A stretch of DNA of 64,000 bases from positions 248,001-312,000 of the forward strand of contig JARGPL010000019.1 in the NCBI GenBank assembly GCA_029210175.1, read 5' to 3'. Positions 9,265 to 19,800 of the stretch are shown piece by piece. Positions within the stretch are counted from its first letter, which is position 1; every line of letters starts with the position of its first letter. The position numbers were made by a program, and so were the translations under genes. Origin of the DNA: Minwuia sp. (GTDB taxonomy: Bacteria; Pseudomonadota; Alphaproteobacteria; Minwuiales; Minwuiaceae). Under the pieces are notes generated by a model that did no database searches, was not told the DNA's origin, and worked only from the letters and a program-made list of their open reading frames with translations.

Positions 9265-12200
9265 TCATTCCGGTGTCGCAAGAACGTCGATCAGAGACTG
9301 CAGATCACCCAGCGCACCGGTGGCCCCTGCCTGATCGAGAATGAAGTCCCCGGCACCGAGCTGACTGTTGTCGAGCGCCGAGATGGTGATCTGGCCAGCG
9401 ACCCCGGCCCCGCCAGCGGTGAGGAGGCCGGTGAGGTCGATGACGGTATCTCCGGCCTGATCGCTGGTCGCGCCAAGTACGTCAGCCAGTGTCAGTTCGG
9501 CGCCAGCCCCGGAACGCAGGCCGGAGAGGTCGATGCGATCGCCGTCCGCCTGCCGGAAGTCGGCGAGGTCCAGCAAGGCGTTCACCGCATCCGCCGCCCC
9601 ATCACCCGGCGCGACAATCGAGAAAATGTCTGCGCCAGAGCCGCCGAAAGCGGTGACCGTCGAGCCGTCGTTGGCCGAAACGCGGATGTTGTCATTGCCG
9701 GATCCGCCATTGGCCACGTCGGCACCACCGTCCGCAATCAGCACGTCATTGCCCCCGCGACCCAGCAGGGCATCCGCACCCGCGCCACCGCGCAAGCCAT
9801 CCGCACCATCACTGCCCTGCAGCGTATCGTTGGCTGCGGTCCCGATCGCGGCCTCGATGGAGGTCAATTGATCCGTTTCACCGCCGCTCACGGCGGTCCC
9901 TGCGGCGAGATCAACCGTGGCAGGACCAGCCTCACCACTCATGTCCACCGCGTCGGTTCCAGCGCCACCGTCCAGACTGTCGATGCCTGCGCCACCAGCC
10001 AGCACATCATCACCAGCGCCGCCATTCAGGGCCTGAGCGTTGGCGTCTCCTGTCAGGCGATCCCCCTGCGCGGTTCCATCAAAGACCTCGAACCCCGAAA
10101 GCGTATCGACGTCGGCTGCAGAGGTGGCGGTACCTGCCGAAACATCAAGCACGACCCCGACGCTGAGGTCGGAGAAGTCAACCGTGTCGGTACCATCACC
10201 TCCGGCCAGGCTGTCGCTGCCTGCACCACCGAGAACCCGGTCGTTGTCAGCACCGCCCGCAATCGTGTCATTGCCTGCATCACCCGACAACTGATCGGCA
10301 CCCGTGCCACCTGTCAGGCTGTCAGCCCCCTCCCCGCCGGACATCGTGTCCACATCGGCACCGCCCGACAGAATGTCGTTGCCGTCGTCGCCGACCAGAA
10401 CATCCGTGCCCGCACCGCCGAAGATGGCGTCGACCCCTGCGCCGCCGGACAGATTGTCAGCACCGGCACCGCCGATAAGCTGATCGCGCCCGTCACCGCC
10501 AGACAGCGTGTCATTGTCGGCACCGCCGATAAGGGTGTCGTTGCCGGCGGCGCCGTTCAGGACATCCGCCCCGGCACCAGCCGTCACATGGTCAGCCGCC
10601 GCGCCACCGCTGAAATTGTCAGCCTGCGCCGACAGGGAAAACCTCTCGATATTGGCTATGACATTGTTGTCGCCACCACCGATGGCCGTGCCCGCGACGA
10701 CATCGATCGTCAGTCCGGCTGTCGCGTTGGAGAAATCAGCGAAATCGGTGCCAGCGCCGCCATCAAGGCTGTCGTTGCCTGCACCGGCACGCAGGCTGTC
10801 ATTGCCACCACCCCCCAGCAGGGTGTCGTTGCCAGCCGCCCCGTCAAGGAAGTCCGCACCGGCGTTGCCGATCAGACTGTCGTCACCGGCCAATCCCTGA
10901 AGACGGTCACCAACAGCGCCACCGGTCAGCGTGTTGTTACCCGCATCGCCTGTCAGATTGCGCGGCTGATCCAGGGCAAAATCAGCTGCTGCCTGCGTGA
11001 CTGCGGCGTCCAGATTGTTCTGAATGGCTGCCACATCATTGGCGAAATTCGCATCGTTCGCGTCCAGCGCCGCCACCTGCCCGACCGCGGCCTGCAGGTC
11101 ATTAACCACGGCAGCAAGTGCAGCCTGACCCTGCGCGGAATCCGGTGCCTGATCCGCAGCCCGCACCTGGGCGAGCCGGGCATTCACGTCCTGTACGACA
11201 TTCGCCGCAGCAGCAATCACCTGCGCATCCAGCGCACCCGCTTCATCAACCTGCGCTGCGGCGTTGGTCAGGACCGTGCGTATATCGGCCGCACCGGCAT
11301 CATCCAGGTCAACCTGCTGGCCCAGACCCGACCGTTGCTGGATCAGTGCCGCAGTGGCCTGGAACGCATTGGCACTCGCCCCCTCCACGCCGGAGACTGT
11401 CTCGAAGGAAGCGGCCACCGCCGCCACCTGCTCTGCCGCCTCGATAACCGCCAGGGCATTGGCGCGGTCATTGCCAACCGAGTTGAATGCATCGAAATTG
11501 CGCAGGTCGACGTCGTTGCCCAACCCCAGCGTCTGGCGTACCGACGCCTCGGCCGCATCGACATCATTGCCATTCAGCGCGGCGACCTGCTGGATCAAGG
11601 TCGTCAGGGGTGTGACCACCGTCGAACCTGCTGGTGCCGTCAGTATGAGCCCGGCCTGCACGGCGGCACCGGAAACGGCGTCAAACGTGTTCTCGTTGGT
11701 CACGATGATGATGTCGTTGTTGCCGAAATTGGCAATCTGTCCTGCAGGTATCTGGCCGTTTGCATCGGTCAGCGTGATGAATTCACCGGTATCGGCAACA
11801 CCGTCGTTGTTGGCGTCCGCAAAGGCGGATGCGTTGACCAGCGGGCCCTTCTGCACGCCGATCGCCCCGCCGCCGCCGCCATTGCCGCCGCCGCCGCCAC
11901 CGCCACCGCAGGCTGCGAGAGCCACCGCCATGGCGGTCATCGTGCCGCCCTGGGTCAGCCAGCGCGGAGCGCCCTGGACCAGCCGTCCGGTCCGCGTATT
12001 GGCAAGACGCGCGGCCAACCACCCTGGCGTAGACACATCGCCTTGCAGTCCGTGATCCAGGGCCCGTGTCGGGTCCAGGGGAGCCAGACGCGAGGATGTA
12101 TCCGCGAACAGGTCCGCCGGTGCGACAAGCACATCGCCAAGCAACTGCGCCAACGCATTCCGACTCGCAGTTTCATGCGGCGCAAAAATGCTTCCCCGCC

Positions 12201-12315
12201 CGTCAAACCGGGTTGTTGATACCAGCTCACCAACATGATTTGCCATCTCGCTCAACTCCCCATTCACGGAACGGCCCTGGTGGCCCTGACTTGCGTTTTC
12301 CTTGGATACCGACAT
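9265..12315 (-). CDS. RTX Ca-binding type I secretion substrate with internal hydrophobic/poly-Gly segment
   Basis: 1016 aa. Residues 1-120 form a soluble N-terminal region of unknown fold. A hydrophobic stretch TMTAMAVALAAC ends at Cys136 and is followed by 13 Gly broken by one Asn (137-150). Then come an Ala/Asp-rich helical domain (about 155-445; motifs VQKGPLVNASAFAD, TTLIQQVAALNGNDVDAA) and many GGxGxDxLx nonapeptides (about 450-900) that bind Ca2+ outside the cell. The C-terminal 110 residues (DRIDLSGL, GDTVIDLTGLL, LGAGDFIL) look like a type I secretion signal and resemble the end of the neighbouring 1471-aa protein. The start follows the upstream stop by 3 bases, with AGGTGGG as ribosome site, so the two are translationally coupled. 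Function beyond secretion is not known; a surface or matrix protein is likely. Confidence 0.88.
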   Translation of the reverse strand: MSVSKENASQGHQGRSVNGELSEMANHVGELVSTTRFDGRGSIFAPHETASRNALAQLLGDVLVAPADLFADTSSRLAPLDPTRALDHGLQGDVSTPGWLAARLANTRTGRLVQGAPRWLTQGGTMTAMAVALAACGGGGGGGGNGGGGGAIGVQKGPLVNASAFADANNDGVADTGEFITLTDANGQIPAGQIANFGNNDIIIVTNENTFDAVSGAAVQAGLILTAPAGSTVVTPLTTLIQQVAALNGNDVDAAEASVRQTLGLGNDVDLRNFDAFNSVGNDRANALAVIEAAEQVAAVAASFETVSGVEGASANAFQATAALIQQRSGLGQQVDLDDAGAADIRTVLTNAAAQVDEAGALDAQVIAAAANVVQDVNARLAQVRAADQAPDSAQGQAALAAVVNDLQAAVGQVAALDANDANFANDVAAIQNNLDAAVTQAAADFALDQPRNLTGDAGNNTLTGGAVGDRLQGLAGDDSLIGNAGADFLDGAAGNDTLLGGGGNDSLRAGAGNDSLDGGAGTDFADFSNATAGLTIDVVAGTAIGGGDNNVIANIERFSLSAQADNFSGGAAADHVTAGAGADVLNGAAGNDTLIGGADNDTLSGGDGRDQLIGGAGADNLSGGAGVDAIFGGAGTDVLVGDDGNDILSGGADVDTMSGGEGADSLTGGTGADQLSGDAGNDTIAGGADNDRVLGGAGSDSLAGGDGTDTVDFSDLSVGVVLDVSAGTATSAADVDTLSGFEVFDGTAQGDRLTGDANAQALNGGAGDDVLAGGAGIDSLDGGAGTDAVDMSGEAGPATVDLAAGTAVSGGETDQLTSIEAAIGTAANDTLQGSDGADGLRGGAGADALLGRGGNDVLIADGGADVANGGSGNDNIRVSANDGSTVTAFGGSGADIFSIVAPGDGAADAVNALLDLADFRQADGDRIDLSGLRSGAGAELTLADVLGATSDQAGDTVIDLTGLLTAGGAGVAGQITISALDNSQLGAGDFILDQAGATGALGDLQSLIDVLATPE
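11866..11907 (-). repeat. GGN triplet repeat encoding a poly-glycine hinge
   Basis: A run of GCC/GCG-type triplets on the plus strand encodes residues 137-150 of the 1016-aa RTX protein (8 Gly, Asn, 5 Gly). Repeats of this kind can change copy number by slippage without shifting the frame, so the hinge length may vary between strains. Confidence 0.8.
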
Positions 12316-12318
12316 GGT

Positions 12319-15300
12319 TCAGCCCACCTGTTCTGTGCTGCCAAAGAACTGGTCGAAGTCGGCCAGTCCGGTCGGCAACCCGCTGCCATCAAGCGAAAAG
12401 TCACCGACATCCATCTCCCCGGCGGCACCGGTCACCACGATCTGGCCTGCGGTCTGATTGCCGTCGGCGGTGGTCAGATTGCTGAGGTCGATGACAGCAT
12501 CACCTCCATTGGCGCTGATCAGCAGGTCGGCGAACGCAAGACCCTGACCATCGGCTGCACGAAGCTGACCGAGGTCGATCAAATCGCTACCGTCCTGGAA
12601 GTCATTGATGTTCAACGTCAGGGACAGTCCGTTGCCGTCGAGTTCTCGCAGCTGGAAGACGTCAGCATCCGCGCCGCCCGTGAAGCCGACTGTCGCGCCG
12701 TCACTGTGGCGCGCGACCAGCAGGTCGATGCCCGCCCCACCATCGAGCAGGTCCGCACCAGAACTGTCGAGCAGCAGATCGTTGCCAAATCCACCGTTCA
12801 GCGAATCCGAGCCAGCGCCGCCATCAACGGCCTCCCCCCGGTTACCACCATTGAACCGGTCTGCATCACCGGAAAGGGTGAGGCGCCCCTGATCGCTGAT
12901 CTGGAACGTCCGGTCATCGAACTGCAGTGCACCGACCTGCACACGGTCTTCACCGGCGTCGCCATCGGCAACGTTCCCGTCGCTGACAAGGAAGGCCGGA
13001 TCGGTCGCGCTCAAGGCCTGGCCATCGACTGCCAGCAACCGGTTGAACAGTTCGACGTCGCGGGCGTTCATTGCCGTGATCTCGAAGTCCTGATGGCTGC
13101 CGTCGAAGATGGCTGTCGCCCGTTCCTGACCGATCAGGATGTCGTTCTCGGTTCCACCGTCCAGCAGGTCGTCACCGGCACCGCCTGCCAGCGTGTCATC
13201 CCCCGCCTCACCCGTCAGGGAATCACGGCCATTGTCCACCGCAAGCAGGTCTTCACCCGCTGATCCGTTCGTGGTGATGATCGGCTCATCCACGCCCTGG
13301 ATGGTAATGGTGGCTGTTGCCGTGTCCGCCGCGCCCTCAGGGTCGGCAACGGTATAGTCAAACGAGTCGTCCTGCCTCTCCCCGGCACGCAGGAGTTCGA
13401 ACTGAGCGTTCGGGTCATAGCTGAAGGTGCCGTCCGCATTGACCGTCAGCAACGCCCCGGACGCGAGCGTGATCTGACTGCCCACCGACGCTGCCACACC
13501 ATTGACGGCCGCCACGACAAGAACATCGCCTTCCGCATCGACATCATTGCCGAGCAGGCTGCCGGAGAGCACATCGTCCTCCGTCGTCTGGAACGCATCG
13601 GCACCAGCAACTGGCGCATCGTTCACACCATTGATGGTGACGGTCAGGGTACCATCATCGAAACCACCGAACCCGTCACTGGCGGTGTAGGTCACGGTCT
13701 CGACACGTGTGTCGCCCGTCCCGAGAGCCTCCAGCGCGCCATTCGGGTCCAGGCTGACATCTCCATTTGCGTTGATGGTCAGCAAGGCACCGGAATTCAG
13801 GACGATCTGGGTCGCGACATTGCCTGCCGCACCGTTGACCGCCGCAACCGTCAGCGCATCGCCTTCGGGATCGTCATCATTGGCCAGCACATTTCCGGTG
13901 ATCGCCGCATCCTCGGTCGTTGCCAATGCGTCATCGACAGTGACCGGCGGCTCGTTCTGGCCATTGACGGTGATTGTGGCGTTGGCCGTATCGGTGCCGC
14001 CGTTGCCGTCGCTTATCGTGTAGGTGAAGTTGACATCGCGGGTTTCCCCCTGGCCCAGATCATCGAAAGCGTTCTTGGGATCGAAGGTGAAAGTGCCGTT
14101 CGCGCTGAAGTTGAACTCCGAACCATCGTCATTGACAAAGACCGAAAGTCCGCCGGTCAGATCATTGTTGCCGAAAGCGATCAGCGACAGTGCATCGCCG
14201 TCGATATCGATATCGTTGGCGATCAGGTCCCCCGTGAAGAGGCCGTTCTGCGCGATCGAGAATGTGTCGTCGACCGCGTCCGGTGCGTCGTTCACCCCGT
14301 TGATCGTGACCGATGCGGTCGCGGTATCCGTGGCGCCATCGGGATCGGAGGCCGTGTAGGTGAAACTGTCCGTGGCGGATTGGCCAGCACCCAGATTCTC
14401 GAACTGGCCGTTCGGGTCATAATCGAACGAACCATCCGCATTCAGCGTCAGCAGCGCACCGGAGGTGAGCGTGACCTGATTGCCGACACCGGCGCCAGCG
14501 CCATTGACCGCTGAAACAGTGAGCGGATCGCTGTCGACGTCGAGATCGTTCGCGATCACGTCGCCGCTGATCTGCGTGGCTTCATCCGTCACGAACGCAT
14601 CGTCCGTTGCGACAGGCGCATCGTTCTCACCGGTCACCGTGACGTTGACAGTCGCGGTATCGGCACCACCGTTGCCGTCACTGATGCTGTAGGTGAATGT
14701 GTCTGCCAGAGTTGCATCGCGACCAAGTGCATCGAACACATCCGATGTCGAGGCGTCATAGCTGAAGGTTCCGTCCGCATTCAGCACAACCGATGCGCCG
14801 GTCGGCAGGACAACCACATTGCCAACCGCGGCGGCAACCCCGTTCACGGCCGTGACGGTCAAGGTATCCCCCAGGTCGACATCAACATCATTGGACAGGA
14901 CCGAGCCGGTCACGGTGCCACTCTCGACAACCGCCGCAACGTCATCGACCGCATCTGGCGCATCGTTCACACCTGTGATCGTGACGGTCGCCGTCGCCGT
15001 GTCCGTGCCCCCGTTCCCGTCACTGATGGCGTACGTGAAGCTGTCGGTTGCGCTGGCACCTGCCGCCAGACCCTCGAACTGACCATTCGGATCGAAATCG
15101 AAAGTTCCGTCCGCATTGACGGTGAGCACGGCACCTGAACCAAGGGTCAGGGCCGAACCGACGTCGCCTGCCTGGCCGTTGACTGCCGAAATGACCAGCG
15201 TATCCCCATCCACATCCTGATCATTGGCGACAAGGCTGCCGGTTGCGCTGGTGTCTTCGTCGGTCGTGATGGCATCATCAACCGCGTCGGGTGCATCGTT

Positions 15301-16734
15301 GACGCCGTTGACCGTCAGATTGACGGTCCCGGTGTCGGTGCTGCCATTGCCGTCCTGCACCAGGTAGGTGAAGCTGTCTGCGGCACTGGCGCCAACCGCG
15401 AGGGCCTCGAACTGGCCGTTCGGGTCATAATCGAACGTGCCGTCCGCATTCATCGTGACCACAGCGCCAGAGGCAAGGGTTACCTGACTGCCGACATCTC
15501 CGACCTGCCCGTTGACTGCAGCGACAGTCAGGACGTCGCCCTGATCAACATCCGCATCGTTGCCCAGCACCGCGCCCGTGACTGACGCGTCCTCGGTGGT
15601 TGCAACAGCGTCGTCGGCGGCGACGGGGGCGTCATTTGCACCCGCAATCGTTATCGTTGCCGTCGCGGTGCTGGTGCCACCGTTTCCGTCCGAGACCGTG
15701 TACTGGAATGCTTCCGTTGCACTGGCGCCAACGCCCAGCGTCTCGAACCCGCCATTCGGATCGAACGCCACCGAACCATCGGCACCGACCGTCAGCAAGG
15801 CACCGGACGCCAGCGTCAACTGTTGCCCGACATCACCCGCTTCACCATTGACGGCGACAACGGTGAGCACATCACCCTGGTCCAGGTCTTGATCATTGGC
15901 CAGTACATTGCCGGCGGCCGCGGCGTCCTCAGTTCCGGCAATCGCGTCGGCCACAGCAACAGGCGCGTCGTTCACTCCATTCACTGTGACGGTCACGGTC
16001 GCGTCGTTCGTCGATCCAGCCGTATCCGTCGCGGTGTAGGTAAAGCTGTCCGTGTCGCTGGCGCCAACGGCCAGTCCGTCAAAGGCACCGGTGGGATCGT
16101 AATTGAACGTGCCGTCGCTGTTGACCGTCAACCGCGCGCCAGACGCCAGCGTTACCGCGCTGCCGACGTCCCCGGCCGCACCGTTCACGGCGGCAACGGT
16201 CAGCGCCCCCTGCCCGCCAGCGTCATTGGCCAGCACGTCTCCGGCAACGGCATTGTCCTCGTCAGTCGTTACCGCATCATCCCGCACCAACAGGCCCGCG
16301 TTGATGGCCAGCGAGGTGGGCGTGAAGCCAAACCCGTTCGGCAGCGATGCAGCCGAAAAATTGACCACTTCGCCGTCGAATGCCTGTCCGACGTCGAATG
16401 TCAGGGTCACGAGATCCTGCGGCAGGTTGCCGACACCGGGGAAGTTGCTGCCAAAACTCGCCCAGTCGAACTGGATGAACTGGTCCGTGTTGGCATCGCC
16501 GTCCGTGTTCTGCACGTCGTCCAGGACGACCTTGTTGAATACCTGGAGGTCCTGCGGAAAGGCATCGGTAAAGACCAGGTTCTGGAGTTCCTGCGAATTG
16601 AAGTGGATGCGCAGTCCCAGACCAGTCGTCGTCTCGTCGCCAACGTCATTGTTGTAGACAACCGTGAAACTGATCTGGTCCCCGGGTGCCGTGTTGTTCA
16701 AGACGTTCGGATTGGTCGTGATCAGGATGTTCAT
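12319..16734 (-). CDS. Cadherin/VCBS-repeat RTX surface protein with N-terminal cohesin-like module
   Basis: 1471 aa, no Sec signal peptide, as expected for a type I cargo. Residues 1-147 form a module with TTGLGLRIHFNSQEL and DTDQF/WASFGSNFPG-type motifs that also occurs in the two larger RTX proteins. Nine repeats of about 107 aa follow (148-1147), each opening with a DDA-x-T-x-E-D segment and GxVLANDxD and ending in SFTYxxSDxxGxxDTATxTVT: cadherin/VCBS type repeats, Ca-stiffened adhesive rods. A shorter RTX block (about 1160-1350) and a C-terminal secretion-signal-like region with AVIDLSNLT and DVGDFSLDG end the protein. ATG at 16734 has GAGAGG 8 bases upstream. Role probably adhesion or biofilm; the partner is not visible. 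Confidence 0.88.
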   Translation of the reverse strand: MNILITTNPNVLNNTAPGDQISFTVVYNNDVGDETTTGLGLRIHFNSQELQNLVFTDAFPQDLQVFNKVVLDDVQNTDGDANTDQFIQFDWASFGSNFPGVGNLPQDLVTLTFDVGQAFDGEVVNFSAASLPNGFGFTPTSLAINAGLLVRDDAVTTDEDNAVAGDVLANDAGGQGALTVAAVNGAAGDVGSAVTLASGARLTVNSDGTFNYDPTGAFDGLAVGASDTDSFTYTATDTAGSTNDATVTVTVNGVNDAPVAVADAIAGTEDAAAAGNVLANDQDLDQGDVLTVVAVNGEAGDVGQQLTLASGALLTVGADGSVAFDPNGGFETLGVGASATEAFQYTVSDGNGGTSTATATITIAGANDAPVAADDAVATTEDASVTGAVLGNDADVDQGDVLTVAAVNGQVGDVGSQVTLASGAVVTMNADGTFDYDPNGQFEALAVGASAADSFTYLVQDGNGSTDTGTVNLTVNGVNDAPDAVDDAITTDEDTSATGSLVANDQDVDGDTLVISAVNGQAGDVGSALTLGSGAVLTVNADGTFDFDPNGQFEGLAAGASATDSFTYAISDGNGGTDTATATVTITGVNDAPDAVDDVAAVVESGTVTGSVLSNDVDVDLGDTLTVTAVNGVAAAVGNVVVLPTGASVVLNADGTFSYDASTSDVFDALGRDATLADTFTYSISDGNGGADTATVNVTVTGENDAPVATDDAFVTDEATQISGDVIANDLDVDSDPLTVSAVNGAGAGVGNQVTLTSGALLTLNADGSFDYDPNGQFENLGAGQSATDSFTYTASDPDGATDTATASVTINGVNDAPDAVDDTFSIAQNGLFTGDLIANDIDIDGDALSLIAFGNNDLTGGLSVFVNDDGSEFNFSANGTFTFDPKNAFDDLGQGETRDVNFTYTISDGNGGTDTANATITVNGQNEPPVTVDDALATTEDAAITGNVLANDDDPEGDALTVAAVNGAAGNVATQIVLNSGALLTINANGDVSLDPNGALEALGTGDTRVETVTYTASDGFGGFDDGTLTVTINGVNDAPVAGADAFQTTEDDVLSGSLLGNDVDAEGDVLVVAAVNGVAASVGSQITLASGALLTVNADGTFSYDPNAQFELLRAGERQDDSFDYTVADPEGAADTATATITIQGVDEPIITTNGSAGEDLLAVDNGRDSLTGEAGDDTLAGGAGDDLLDGGTENDILIGQERATAIFDGSHQDFEITAMNARDVELFNRLLAVDGQALSATDPAFLVSDGNVADGDAGEDRVQVGALQFDDRTFQISDQGRLTLSGDADRFNGGNRGEAVDGGAGSDSLNGGFGNDLLLDSSGADLLDGGAGIDLLVARHSDGATVGFTGGADADVFQLRELDGNGLSLTLNINDFQDGSDLIDLGQLRAADGQGLAFADLLISANGGDAVIDLSNLTTADGNQTAGQIVVTGAAGEMDVGDFSLDGSGLPTGLADFDQFFGSTEQVG

Positions 16735-16833
16735 TGCTGCGCCTCTCGTACACGGACGAAAATATTCCCGGAGGATGTCTCCGGCAGGCTGACCGTTGCG
16801 GGCCGCTGCGCCCAGGTCAGGATTGATTGGGGG
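16735..16833 (-). other. Short intergenic gap with hairpin 16768-16784 between two RTX genes
   Basis: Between the stop of the 1488-aa gene and the start of the 1471-aa gene there are 99 bases. On the minus strand, a 6-base-pair stem (CCGGAG/CTCCGG, loop of 5) is followed by GAATATTTTCG. This is weaker than a classical terminator and may act as a partial terminator or RNA processing site that sets the ratio of the cargo proteins. No promoter is recognisable. Confidence 0.4.
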
Positions 16834-19800
16834 TCATGCTGCATTGGCGATATCCACTGCACCGAGGAAGTCACCGATCTCATCAGCGGTTGTTCGGGTT
16901 CCGTCAGGATTGGCAAAATCTGCGAGTTGCGATGCGGGTGCACCGAACAGATGGCCGAGGATGATCAGCCCGTCCGACAGTGCGTTCTGCACCCCGTCGC
17001 CATCCACATCGAAGAAGCTCGCCTCCGCGTCCTGCAACCGGAGCTCAAGCGCCGCAGGATCCGCACCGGGCGAACCCTCCGCCGCGAAATCCGTCAACTG
17101 CCCAACGGGCGCACCGAACATCCGTCCCAGTGCGATCAGGCCATCGGACAGCGCGTTCTGCACACCATCCCCGTCCAGATCCAGCGTCGCCTCAGCAACG
17201 TCGGTAACATCAATGGTCAGCACATCCTCGAACGTCAGGCCGCCGCCGTCCCGCGCCTCGACACGGATCTGATGGCTCTGCGCCGTCTCGAAGTCCAGCG
17301 CGTCATCGCCAGCGACCACAATCTGATCGCCATCCAGAGCAAAGCGTCCCCCGGCATCGTCCAGCAAGGCAAAGATCAGGTCATCACCATCCGGATCGGC
17401 GCCGCTCAACTGGCCCACGACCGTTGCCGCCGACGCGTCTTCCGCCACCGCCGCATTGTCCAGTTCCACCGCCGTCGGTGCCTCGTTGACGTCGGTGACG
17501 CCCACCGTCAGTGTCCGCTCCACCGCAGCACCGGTAATGCTGCTGATCTGCACCGTCAGGTCATGGCTGATCGACGTCTCGAAATCGAGACCAGCGCCAT
17601 CCGCCACCCGCAGTTCGAAGCCGTTGAGCGAGAAACGCCCTCCCGCATCGTCCAGCAGGCGGAATACCCCCGGATCATCCGGGTCCAGCGCCAGACCGTC
17701 CGACAGGTCGGCAATCAGGATGCCATCGCCCGTGTTCTCCGCCACCACAACGTCGTCCGGCAGCGGCCAGCGATCCCCGACCACCGCGAAGGACTCGCCA
17801 ACGAAGATGCGCCCGCCCGCCGTGCTGGAGGCACTGAAGTTCACCGTCGCATCGGAACCGTTCAACGAGGTGAACTGAATGTCATAGAGCAGCTGGCTGT
17901 CGGCCCCGGGAAAGTTCTGGCTGAAGTCCGCCCAGTTGGTGGCAACGAAGCTGTCCGTCGACGCGTCATTGTCGAAGTCCGAAGTGTCCTGTTCCTGAAC
18001 CAGGCCAAACGTCTGCAGCGCAGTCTGGAACAGGTTCTCGAACCCCTCAAAACTGAGTGCTGAACTGTCGAAATGAACCCGCAGACCAAGCCCGGACAGA
18101 GCGGGATCAACCGGATCCGCCGTCGTGTATTGCGCAGACACGACAACCGTCTCGCCAGAACCGGCAATCGCACCGGCGACAACAGGTGCCACGATTTGCT
18201 TCGGTTGCCCCGGGTCGTTGGCAAAGACAAACCCACCTGCCTGCAGGTCACCGGCTTGCAGCCCCTCCAGTGTCACCGTCTGGTCCGCTGCCAACTGGAC
18301 AACGAAGTCGCCACCGGACTGATTGCCCAGGAAAAGCAGATCCCCCAGCGAGGTGAGACCGAAGGCCGAGACATCCAGACGATCCAGCGTGGTATCGAAA
18401 TCCGCGACCCGGTCATCCCCTGCCGCTTCCCGGATCAGGAATGTGTCCTGACCGGTTCCACCAGACAGGCTGTCGTTCCCTTCGCCACCAAGCAGCGTGT
18501 CCGCTCCACCCCCGCCAGACAACGTGTCGTCACCGAAGAACCCGAGGAGCTGGTTGCCGGCCGCATCGCCTGTCAACGCATCATCAAAGCCGGACCCGAT
18601 CACGTTCTCGATCGAAATCAGCGTGTCGGTCCCGCCTTCACCATCCGTGGCCGTTCCGGCGGAAAGGTCGACCGTCACGCCCGCTGACCGAACTGCATAC
18701 AGAACAGTGTCCGAGCCACCACCGCCATCGACGACATCATCGCCGCCCTGTGGTTCAAGGAAATTGTCACCGGCGTCCCCGACGAGCGTGTCATCGAACC
18801 TGGTTCCGCGCACACCTTCGATACCCGCAAACGTGTCGGTGCCCCCAAAGCCGTCCACGACCGTGCCGGCAATGAGGGAAATGTCGATGCCGACACCATT
18901 GTTGCTGCCGGTGAAGTTGAGGCGATCAATACCCTGGCCGCCGTCAATCGTGTCCGAGCCGGCACCGCCGACGAAGCTTTCAAAGCGACCGTCCAGCAAG
19001 TCCTGCAGTTCAAAACCGGTTCCGGTATCGGACCCGGTCAGGACATCATTCAGGCCGGTTCCACGCAACTCGAACACGCCACTGAAACTGTCGGCCCCGA
19101 TGCTGGTGCCGCCCGTAGCGATCCCCGTCGAGATGTTCGCCGTCACTGCGTCCGTGGCGTCCGCGAAACTCAACCGTGTGAGACCATTGCCGACGATCAC
19201 ATCGTCACCCTGGCGCCCGTCCAGAATGTTGAACTGTCGGCCTGCGCCGAACAGGAACGACTGTCCGTTGTCGAAGGTGTCAGCGGCAGTCAGAGTGTCG
19301 TCAAAGCTGGAGCCATGCAGTTCTTCAATGCCGAAGAGCGTATCCGTACCGATATCGGCACCCGATACAGTGGAACCAGACCCCAGGAACCCGACAACAC
19401 CGCCGCTTGCATCGGCGTAACTCGCAACATCGAAACCCGCACCGCCGTCCAGTCGATCATCGCCCGCACCGCCCAGAAGCGTGTCTGCGCCCCCCTGCCC
19501 CGACAGGACATCGTCGCCGCCACGCCCTTCAAACCGGTCGTCACTGTCGGCACCGGAAAGGTTGTCGTTGCCATCCAGCGATCCGCGGACTTTCTCGATC
19601 TCGGAAAGCGAGTGCTGAAAGACCTCTCCCAGGCGCGTCCCCGAGGCTACACCGGTCGCCAGATCAACATTCACGAACTCGACACCGCTGCGGTCGTATC
19701 GGACGAGATCACGTCCGGCCCCGCCCACTATGGTGTCATTGCCTGCCCGCGGGATGAAACGGTCATCACCCGCGCCACCCAGGAAGAAGTCCGAGAAGTT

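Noticed and set aside
11900-11960. LAAC before poly-Gly as a lipoprotein signal of the 1016-aa protein
   Set aside because: The Cys is at position 136, far from the N-terminus, and an intact start with a ribosome site lies at 12315; starting at an internal codon would give a signal without a charged n-region. Kept only as a possible retention segment.
9868-18063. Very long plus-strand open frames (783 aa at 9868-12219, 746 aa at 15823-18063) over the RTX genes
   Set aside because: They are antisense to RTX and VCBS repeats. The repeated Asp/Gly codons produce long stop-free antisense frames; the translations are Arg/Val/Thr-rich with no family features, signals or ribosome sites.
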